A DNA stretch of 64,000 bases, taken from contig JAPOPM010000199.1 in assembly GCA_026712905.1 (NCBI GenBank), positions 1 through 64,000 of the forward strand. The letters run 5' to 3'. Origin of the DNA: Deltaproteobacteria bacterium. Lineage in GTDB: Bacteria > Desulfobacterota > Binatia > UBA9968 > JAJDTQ01. A model generated the notes under the pieces. It ran no database searches. It had not been told where the DNA came from and was given only the letters and a program-made list of their open reading frames with translations. A program made the translations under genes and the position numbers. Below are positions 16,994-23,582 of this stretch, piece after piece (position 1 is the stretch's first letter; each line of letters opens with the position of its first letter).

Positions 16994-18232
16994 ATGAACT
17001 TCGGGCGCCACGGCATTTCCATTTCCGTTTTCTGGTTCACCTTCTTCGGGGCACTTGGCGTCTTCTTCCCCTACTACAGCCTCTACCTAAAGGAGAACGC
17101 CGGCCTCACCGGCATCCAGCTCGGCATGGTGCTCTCGGTCATGCCGCTGGTGGGCATCGTCGCGCAGCCGTTCTGGGGCCAGGTCGCCGACCGCACCGGC
17201 GCCCGGAGCCGCATCGTCGCCTTCCTGTCCATGGTGGCCGCCGCGGGTTTCGTGCTGCTGGGGCTGGCCCAGGGGTTCGCCTTCATTCTCCTGGCCGCCA
17301 TCTTCCTCGCCTTCTTCTCCACCCCGGTCATTCCCCTTTCGGTTTCCGTGGCGCTGGCGGCGTTCCGCCGCTCCGGACCCCACGCCTACGGCTTCGCCCG
17401 TGCCTGGGGCACCGTGGGGTTCCTGGCCTCGGTGCTGATCTTCCCGTTGGCGCTGGACCGCGTACAGCAATGGCGCGGGCTCGGCCCGGTGCCGGGCGGC
17501 CCCTCGGAACCGGGCCTGGGAGCCATGTTCCTGGGCACCGCCGTCATCGTGCTGCTGGCCTCGGCCCTCGCCCTCGCCCTCCCAAAGGGGGGGCTCGTGT
17601 CGCTCAGGGCCGGACGGGGCGAGTGGCGGACGCTCCTCCGCAGCGGTCCCATGCGCCGCCTGCTCTTCTTCACCTTCGGCGCCTACCTCTTCGTCACCGG
17701 CCCCATGGGACTCCTGCCGGTCTACGTCCGCGCCCAGGGCGGCACCCTGGAGACGGTTCAGACCATGTGGATCCTCATGCTCGTCGTCGAGATCCCCCTG
17801 ATCCTGTGCACCGGCATGGGCCTCAAACGCATCGGCGCACGGGGGCTGCTGGCCGCGGGAGTGCTGGCCGGCGGCGTCCGCTGGACGGTTTGCGGCCTCA
17901 CCGCCAACCCCTACTGGATTTATCCGGTGCAGATGCTGCACGGCGTGATGGTGACGGGGTTGATGATGGGCGCGCCGCTGTACGTGGACCGGGTGGCCCC
18001 CGGACGGCTGCGGTCCACCGCCCAAGGCCTCGTGGCCATGGTCGGGCTCGGTATCGGCGGCATCGCCTCCAACACCGCGGCCGGCTGGATCCTCGACAAC
18101 GTCGATGCCAACGCGCCGTACCTCATCGGCGGCGTCGGCGCGCTGTTGGTGGGGTTGGCCATCCCCTGGCTCCTGCCCTCGGTGGCACACGAGGACGAGG
18201 AACCGGAGGAAGCCGCGGCGGCCGCCGGGTAG
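16994..18232 (+). CDS. MFS transporter
   Basis: 412 residues with twelve hydrophobic segments. The MFS loop 2-3 signature appears as GQVADRTGARSRIVAF after PLVGIVAQPFW. The N-terminal half resembles the nucleoside/sugar permease-like (MFS_1_like, LacY/NupG-type) group: FFGALGVFFPYYSLYLKENAGL. A Glu/Ala-rich tail ends the protein. The substrate is unknown. Convergent with the NHL-repeat gene. Confidence 0.88.
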   Translation: MNFGRHGISISVFWFTFFGALGVFFPYYSLYLKENAGLTGIQLGMVLSVMPLVGIVAQPFWGQVADRTGARSRIVAFLSMVAAAGFVLLGLAQGFAFILLAAIFLAFFSTPVIPLSVSVALAAFRRSGPHAYGFARAWGTVGFLASVLIFPLALDRVQQWRGLGPVPGGPSEPGLGAMFLGTAVIVLLASALALALPKGGLVSLRAGRGEWRTLLRSGPMRRLLFFTFGAYLFVTGPMGLLPVYVRAQGGTLETVQTMWILMLVVEIPLILCTGMGLKRIGARGLLAAGVLAGGVRWTVCGLTANPYWIYPVQMLHGVMVTGLMMGAPLYVDRVAPGRLRSTAQGLVAMVGLGIGGIASNTAAGWILDNVDANAPYLIGGVGALLVGLAIPWLLPSVAHEDEEPEEAAAAAG

Positions 18233-18245
18233 CGGACGTGGACGG

Positions 18246-19211
18246 TCAGTCCAGCTTCACCAGCTTCTGCAGGCTGCGCATCTCGCGCGGCGGCTCGATA
18301 CGCCGGCCCATGATGGTCCAGGAGACCTCCGCCACGTAGAGGTTGCGGTTCGAATCCAGGCAAAGGCCGTGGGGCGCGATGAACTGCCCCGGCCCCTCGC
18401 CCATCACGGGATCGCCGAAGCGCCCCAACTCGACGCCGTCGCCGTCGCGGATGACGATGCGGTGGCCGATGTTGGGATAGGCGCCGTTCTGCGACGTGCC
18501 CGGCCCCAGCTCGCCGATGTAGCAAATGGGCTTGGCGCCGTTCCCGAGGTTCTCCATGTAGAGCGCGCACGGGCGGTGCAGGTTGTCGCACCACTGGGCT
18601 TCGAAACGGCCGTTGCCGTCGAACACCTGGATGCGATGGTTCTCCCGGTCGGCCACGTAGACCCAGCCGTCGGCGTCGGCGCAGATGTTGTGCACGAGGT
18701 TGAACTCGCCCGGATCCGTTCCGGGCTCGCCCCAGGAGAACAGCAGCTTCCCGTCCGGCGAATACTTGTGTACCCGCGAGTTGCCGTAGCCGTCCGAGAC
18801 GTAGATGTCGCCGCCCGGCGAGAACGCCACGTGGGTGCAGCGGTTGAAGGGATCCCCCTTCTGGAACTCCGCCGCCTTGCCCGGAATCCCGAGGGTCATC
18901 AGCACCTTGCCGTCCAGCGTGCACTTGCGCACCGTGTGGTCGCCGTCATCGGTACAGAAGATCGTGTCGCCGTCCTGACCCATGGTGACGCCGTGGGCGC
19001 GGGCGAACACCCCCTCGCCCCAGGTGCGCAGAAAGCCTCCGTCCTTGTCGAAGACGATCATCGGGTGCTCGCCCCGGGTGAAGCAGTAGACGTTGTCGTG
19101 GGTATCCACGCCCACCGCCGCCACCTCCTTGAAGGTCATGCCGTCGGGCAGTTGCGCCCAGCCATCCTGCGCCTCGTAGCGAAAGTCACCGCTTCCCAGA
19201 GTCGTACTCAT
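18246..19211 (-). CDS. NHL-repeat beta-propeller protein
   Basis: 321 residues made of five or six NHL-like repeats, e.g. GVDTHDNVYCFTRGEHPMIV, YVSDGYGNSRVHKYSPDG, YVADRENHRIQVFDGNG and PHGLCLDSNRNLYVAEV. The pattern matches bacterial relatives of peptidyl-alpha-hydroxyglycine amidating lyase, though no activity can be assigned. The start at 19211 is chosen for its GAGAGG ribosome site; a GTG two codons upstream overlaps that site. There is no signal peptide. It is divergent from the flavoprotein gene at 19401, about 190 bases away. Confidence 0.85.
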   Translation of the reverse strand: MSTTLGSGDFRYEAQDGWAQLPDGMTFKEVAAVGVDTHDNVYCFTRGEHPMIVFDKDGGFLRTWGEGVFARAHGVTMGQDGDTIFCTDDGDHTVRKCTLDGKVLMTLGIPGKAAEFQKGDPFNRCTHVAFSPGGDIYVSDGYGNSRVHKYSPDGKLLFSWGEPGTDPGEFNLVHNICADADGWVYVADRENHRIQVFDGNGRFEAQWCDNLHRPCALYMENLGNGAKPICYIGELGPGTSQNGAYPNIGHRIVIRDGDGVELGRFGDPVMGEGPGQFIAPHGLCLDSNRNLYVAEVSWTIMGRRIEPPREMRSLQKLVKLD

Positions 19212-19400
19212 GAACACCTCTCATTGTTCTTTCTCAGCCGCCGAAGCGCCTGTCTGATCCTGGCCGCCGCGGTTCAAGGTAAGTGCTTTGACCGGAAACA
19301 GCAACTGGTCCCGGCCCCTTCGAGACGCGACCGGGGGGCCGCACGGTGCGTCGTACCGAAGCGGCTTGAACAATCACCCCCCGCTGTCTAATATCGCCCG

Positions 19401-21131
19401 ATGGCTGTTCGGCTGGAAACGGACGTGCTCGTGATCGGCGGCGGCATCGCCGGGGCCTTCGCGGCCTACCGCGCGCGGGAGGCGGGGGCGCGGGTGCTGC
19501 TGGTGGACCGTTCCTACTTCGGGCGCAGCGGCTGCAGCGCGTTGGCTTCCGGAGTCTACCCCGCTTACATGCCGGGCGACGACAAGGAGACGTGGATGCG
19601 CGCCTTCGGCGGTCCGCTGGTGAACCAGCCCCTGGTGTCGCGGTCGCTCCCGGTCATGCACGAGCACGTGCTGCTCATGGACCGCTGGGGCGTGAACTGG
19701 GTCAAGGAGGGCCGCAAGATCGTCCGCATGGGCGCGCCGGGGCGCTCCTTCGCCAACGGCGTGTGGATGGCCGAAGGCGGCCCGCAGATGATGATGGCGG
19801 TGCGTTCCGGCGTCGTCGGCAGCGGCGTCGAGGTCCTCAACCGGGTAGCCCTTACCGAGCTGTTGACCTCGGACGGCCGGTTGCCCACCGCGGGACGCGT
19901 GGTCGGTGCGGCCGGCTTCCACACCCGCACCGGCGAGATCCACGAGATCGCGGCCAAGGCCACGGTCGTGTGCACCGGACCCTACAAGTTCCCGTACCCC
20001 TGGCCCGGAAGCACGCTGGGCTACATGCCCATCGACCTCTCCGGCGACGGCATCGCCATGATGATGCGCGCCGGCGCGGAGCTGTCGCGGCTGGAACTCG
20101 GCGGCATCAACCTGAACCCCGACAACGCGCTGTCCGCACCCGGCCTGGAGTCGCTGATGCCGTCGGGGGCCAAGTGGGTGGACCAGGACGGCCGCCGCTT
20201 CCTCGAGGACTACGACCCCAAGCGGATGGAGATGACCCAACGGGCGCTTTTGTATTTCGCCATCGCCCACCAGAAGGAGTTGGGCCGGGTGCCCTCCATG
20301 GACCTGCGGGAGGTGCCGCCGGAGCGGATGCAGCTCATCCGGCGGGTGATCCCCATCGTGGTGAACAACCAAGAGGCCATGGTCGGCGACCTCACCGAGA
20401 CGCCGGTGCCTTACACCTTCCAGGTGGCCGGAACGAGCGGCATCTTCGGCGCCGGCGCGCGAGTCACCGAGCGAGGCGAGACCACCGTGCCGGGGCTCTA
20501 CGCCGCCGGCACCTGTACGGACATGACCTATCTCCCGGGCGGCAACCTGCCCTTCTGCTCCGTCACCGGCGACTGGACCGGACGGGCCGTCGGCGCGGCC
20601 GTGGGGTCGGTGGAACCGCCGCGTCCGCCGGCGGAGCAGGTGGAACGGGTGACGGCGCGGCTCCTCGAGCCGCTCCAGCGCTCGGACGGCGTCGCGTTCG
20701 AGCCGGTGCACCGCCGGCTCGGCGAGCTGCTGATGGAGAAGGTCGGGCTCGTGCTCCACGCCGACCGCCTCGACGCGGCCCTGGACGAGCTCCGCGACAT
20801 CCGGGAACACGAGGTGCCCCGGCTCATGGCGGGAAACCCCCACGAGCTGGCCAAGGTGTGGGGTCTCACCCAGTATATGCAAGTGTTGGAGGCGACCCTG
20901 CGCGCCTATCGCTACCGCACCGAGAGCCGCGTGGCCTTCATCCGCGAGGACTACCCGGTCATCGACAACGTGAACTGGGTGAAGATGGTGGTGGTCAAGC
21001 AGGAGGACGGCGCCCTCAGGCTCTGGGACGAGCCTTTGCCCGAGTCCTGGCACGACCCGCATCCGGTGCGGCCGACGCAGCACCTCCACCTCGTTTTCCG
21101 CTACCAGGAGACGCCCCATGCCGCGCGTTGA
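19401..21131 (+). CDS. FAD-dependent oxidoreductase of the fumarate reductase/AprA flavoprotein family
   Basis: 576 residues. The N-terminus is a dinucleotide-binding motif (VLVIGGGIAGAFAAYRAREAG), followed by the GRSGCSALASG active-site-side loop. A second FAD contact is in VPGLYAAGTCTDMTYLPGGN. The C-terminal helical domain and the companion ferredoxin overlapping its 3' end by 14 bases recall the AprA/AprB arrangement of adenylylsulfate reductase and related flavin-plus-ferredoxin enzymes. The classic succinate-binding Arg/His set is not evident, so the substrate is unknown. The adjacent acyl-CoA ligase faces it. Confidence 0.85.
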   Translation: MAVRLETDVLVIGGGIAGAFAAYRAREAGARVLLVDRSYFGRSGCSALASGVYPAYMPGDDKETWMRAFGGPLVNQPLVSRSLPVMHEHVLLMDRWGVNWVKEGRKIVRMGAPGRSFANGVWMAEGGPQMMMAVRSGVVGSGVEVLNRVALTELLTSDGRLPTAGRVVGAAGFHTRTGEIHEIAAKATVVCTGPYKFPYPWPGSTLGYMPIDLSGDGIAMMMRAGAELSRLELGGINLNPDNALSAPGLESLMPSGAKWVDQDGRRFLEDYDPKRMEMTQRALLYFAIAHQKELGRVPSMDLREVPPERMQLIRRVIPIVVNNQEAMVGDLTETPVPYTFQVAGTSGIFGAGARVTERGETTVPGLYAAGTCTDMTYLPGGNLPFCSVTGDWTGRAVGAAVGSVEPPRPPAEQVERVTARLLEPLQRSDGVAFEPVHRRLGELLMEKVGLVLHADRLDAALDELRDIREHEVPRLMAGNPHELAKVWGLTQYMQVLEATLRAYRYRTESRVAFIREDYPVIDNVNWVKMVVVKQEDGALRLWDEPLPESWHDPHPVRPTQHLHLVFRYQETPHAAR

Positions 21132-21309
21132 CGTGAACGACCAGGCGTGCACCGGCTGCGGCGTGTGCGTCGACACATGCCCCACCGACGTCCTGCGCCT
21201 CGACCCACGGGAAAAGGCCTTCCCGGCCTACCCCGGGGACTGCCAGGGCTGCTTCGTGTGCCAGTGGGACTGCGCCTACGGGGCCATCCGCGTCGTGGTG
21301 AACGGGTAG
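21118..21309 (+). CDS. Two-cluster 4Fe-4S ferredoxin, partner of the flavoprotein
   Basis: 63 residues. One cluster is bound by Cys11, 14, 17 and 21 (CTGCGVCVDTC), the other by Cys42, 45, 48 and 52 (CQGCFVCQWDC). The second has a QW insertion but conserves the spacing. The start overlaps the flavoprotein end, so translation is probably coupled, and it likely delivers or accepts the flavin's electrons. Too short to be AprB, which has an extra C-terminal tail. Confidence 0.92.
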   Translation: MPRVDVNDQACTGCGVCVDTCPTDVLRLDPREKAFPAYPGDCQGCFVCQWDCAYGAIRVVVNG

Positions 21310-21330
21310 CCCCCCGGCCCAGCCCCGAAT

Positions 21331-21360
21331 CGTCATTTCCGCGGAAGCGGGAATCCAGGG
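21331..21360. repeat. Half copy of the 102-bp inverted-repeat element, inside a gene
   Basis: CGTCATTTCCGCGGAAGCGG and the following GAATCCAGGG match the left arm of the 102-bp family. On the minus strand it encodes the final residues and stop of the acyl-CoA ligase. Confidence 0.8.
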
Positions 21361-22967
21361 ATTCCCACCCGTTCCCTCAGCGCCCGCTTGTCCACCTTGT
21401 CGCCTGACGCGACCTTGGGGAAAGCGTCCATCAGCTCCAGCCGGTCCGGGCGCTTGAAGGGGGCCAGCCCCTCGTCCCGAAGGAACTCCGTCACCTCTTC
21501 CAGGGTCAATGAGGCGCCGCCGTCCGTAATGACGCACGCGGCGATGCGCTCTCCCATCTCCGGGTCGTCGTAGCCCACCACCGCGGCCTCGCGCACCTTG
21601 GGGTGACGAGCCAGCAGGTTCTCGATGTCGGCCGGAAAGATGTTCTGTCCCCCGCGGATGATGAGGTCCTGGTCACGGCCCATGAGGTAGATGTTGCCGG
21701 CGTCGTCCATGCGCCCCCATTCCTCCAGGTCCAGGAAGCCGTCGGGGCGCCGGCGTGCGTTGAGGTCGGGGTTGTCGAGAAAACGCGCATCCGAGGGCAG
21801 TCCCCGGACCCACAGGCGTCCGGTCTCGCCTCTCGGCACCTCGTGGCCGTCCGCGTCCGTGATGCGCATCTCGTTGCCTTCGAGGGGGCGGCCCACGGAA
21901 CCGATGCGCACGTCGGGAGGATCGTCCCACGAGGTGGCGCACAGGCCGCCGCAGTCCACGCTGCCGTAGCCCTGCATGATACGGCAGCCCAGCCGTGCCT
22001 CGGCGGCGTGCCCGAGTTCGTGGGGCAACGGAGAGCCGTGGCTGACGATGATGCGCAGGGAGGTGAAGTCGTGGCCGTCCAGATCCGGCAGGGACAGCAG
22101 CCGGGAGATCATCGTGGGAACCATGGGCAGGACGTTCACCCGCTCCCGCGCCACCGTCCCGCAGGTGGCGGCCGGGTCGAAATGGTCCAGCAGCACGACC
22201 CGCGCCCCGGCTTCGCATACACCGTTGTACACCAACCCGTCCGCCACCCCCGAGATGATCGCGGTCACCGCGCACAGGGTGTCGCCCGCGCCAACCCGAA
22301 ACCGCCGGAGATGGAGCCAGGCGGTGAGCAGGCGCGTGTACAGGGGTACCGCCGCGCACTTGGGGGTGCCGGTAGAGCCGCTCGTGGTGGCAAGCTGGCA
22401 CACGTCCTCGACCCCGTAACGCGTGGCGGCGAGGCGCCGCCGCCCCTCGTCCGTCACCGGTTGGGACAGAACCGCTTCCAGCGCAAGACATCCGTCGGGC
22501 ACCTCGTCCCACGCCGCCAGCACGTGGCGCAGCTCCGGCCCGCGCACCTGCTCGATGAGTCCGGCGTGGCTGAAACCCCGGTAGGTGGCCGGGATAATGG
22601 CAACCTCGGGACGGGTGAAGCCCACGATGGCTTCCATCTCCGCGCGCCGCAGGCTCGGCGCCACGGTCACGAGCCGGAGGCCCGCCTTCTCGCACGCAAG
22701 GCGGGCAAGGAAGAGCTCCGCGGAGTTGGGCATCTGGATGAGAACGCGGCCGTCCCGCTCCAGGCCGAGGTCCAGGAGCGCCAGCGCCAAGGCGTCGGAA
22801 AGCTCCGCCACCTGGCCCCAGGTGAGGCGCCGGCGCGTGTCCACCAGCGCCTCCCTGGAGCCGACGCGGCGCGCGTTGTCATCGCAGAAGTCCGCCGCGG
22901 TCTTGAGCGGCATGTACCGCGCCACCGCTTCGCGCAACGCCGTGCGCGGCTCCGACATGTCCGACAT
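21333..22967 (-). CDS. AMP-dependent acyl-CoA synthetase/ligase
   Basis: 544 residues from the ATG at 22967 with GGAGG upstream. Adenylate-forming signatures appear in order: the P-loop-like TTSGSTGTPK, a YGSVDCGG motif, then the RLWVRGLPSDARFLDN region and GRDQDLIIRGGQNIFPADIE, and finally a C-terminal subdomain with FKRPDRLELMDAFPKVASGD carrying the catalytic Lys near the end. It activates a carboxylic acid with ATP and CoA; related enzymes act on fatty or aromatic acids. The last residues GFPLPRK and the stop lie in a half repeat element. Convergent with the flavoprotein/ferredoxin pair. Confidence 0.92.
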   Translation of the reverse strand: MSDMSEPRTALREAVARYMPLKTAADFCDDNARRVGSREALVDTRRRLTWGQVAELSDALALALLDLGLERDGRVLIQMPNSAELFLARLACEKAGLRLVTVAPSLRRAEMEAIVGFTRPEVAIIPATYRGFSHAGLIEQVRGPELRHVLAAWDEVPDGCLALEAVLSQPVTDEGRRRLAATRYGVEDVCQLATTSGSTGTPKCAAVPLYTRLLTAWLHLRRFRVGAGDTLCAVTAIISGVADGLVYNGVCEAGARVVLLDHFDPAATCGTVARERVNVLPMVPTMISRLLSLPDLDGHDFTSLRIIVSHGSPLPHELGHAAEARLGCRIMQGYGSVDCGGLCATSWDDPPDVRIGSVGRPLEGNEMRITDADGHEVPRGETGRLWVRGLPSDARFLDNPDLNARRRPDGFLDLEEWGRMDDAGNIYLMGRDQDLIIRGGQNIFPADIENLLARHPKVREAAVVGYDDPEMGERIAACVITDGGASLTLEEVTEFLRDEGLAPFKRPDRLELMDAFPKVASGDKVDKRALRERVGIPGFPLPRK

Positions 22968-23040
22968 GAGCTGCCTCCGGCCGTGCGGCGTCACGCCGCC
23001 GGCAGGGTTTTTCTACTGTAGACAGCCACCGCCATCAAAC

Positions 23041-23139
23041 GGTCCGTCGGCGACGTGCCGCCGGGCAAGAATTGGTCCGTCGGCGACGTGCCGCCGGGCA
23101 GGAATTGGACCGTCGGCGACGTACCGCCGGGCAGGAATT
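23041..23139. repeat. 33-bp tandem repeat, three copies
   Basis: Three units starting at 23041, 23074 and 23107, each GGTCCGTCGGCGACGTGCCG plus 13 bases, differing by one to three bases. Located 70 bases upstream of the acyl-CoA ligase start. No coding role is evident. Confidence 0.8.
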
Positions 23140-23171
23140 GCCGCCAACCCCCCGGTGCGTCATTTGTATGT

Positions 23172-23380
23172 TGAGAGAACCTCTCAGATCGGCCAATTTG
23201 AGGGGTAGGCATGCGGGGCGCGTCGCACGTCATAGGGTGAGAGCCCTCTAGGGGGATCTGCACCGGGCGGGAGTAGGACACCCCGCATGCCAGTTGTCGC
23301 TCCGAACAGATACCGGGGGTCAGAGCCCCGCATAAGCAAGTGTGGAGGACAGCGTCATCCTAGCAGAAGAGGAGGCGGTC
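23172..23380 (+). other. Structured noncoding stretch upstream of the IS110 relic
   Basis: Contains a 6-bp hairpin (TGAGAG/CTCTCA, 23172-23186), a perfect 11-bp inverted repeat (GGCATGCGGGG at 23208-23218 with its complement at 23281-23291) and a CGGGG/CCCCG hairpin (23314-23330). Intact IS110-family elements carry a noncoding end that encodes a folded bridge RNA upstream of the recombinase gene in some groups. This stretch has a comparable size and position, so it may be the remains of one. This is inference. Confidence 0.35.
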
Positions 23381-23561
23381 ATGAAGGTATTTGCAGGGAT
23401 AGATGTAGGCAAGCGGGAGTTGGTGGCAGGCGCTGTGGCGGCGTCACCCGGGGTTGAGTGAACGGGTAGCCCTGTATCAGAGCGTGAAGGGCGTGGGAGA
23501 GCTCACCGCGGCAACCTTGCTCGGGTACTTGCCCGAACTGGGCCAAGGGTACCCCGAACTA
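23381..23561 (+). pseudogene. IS110-family transposase relic
   Basis: An ATG at 23381 with GAGGAGG upstream gives MKVFAGIDVGKRELVAGAVA, the N-terminal catalytic start of IS110 recombinases (GIDVGK). It stops at TGA after about 25 codons. In another frame from 23454 the sequence gives ERVALYQSVKGVGELTAATL then LGYLPELGQ, which is the helix-hairpin-helix-like Transposase_20 segment from the C-terminal half. The middle is deleted and the halves are out of frame, so it is dead. Confidence 0.75.
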
Positions 23562-23582
23562 TTCGGAGGCGGAGCCGACGGT

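Noticed and set aside
19374-21185. 603-codon minus-strand frame opposite the flavoprotein
   Set aside because: Shadow of a recognised oxidoreductase; biased composition and no family features.
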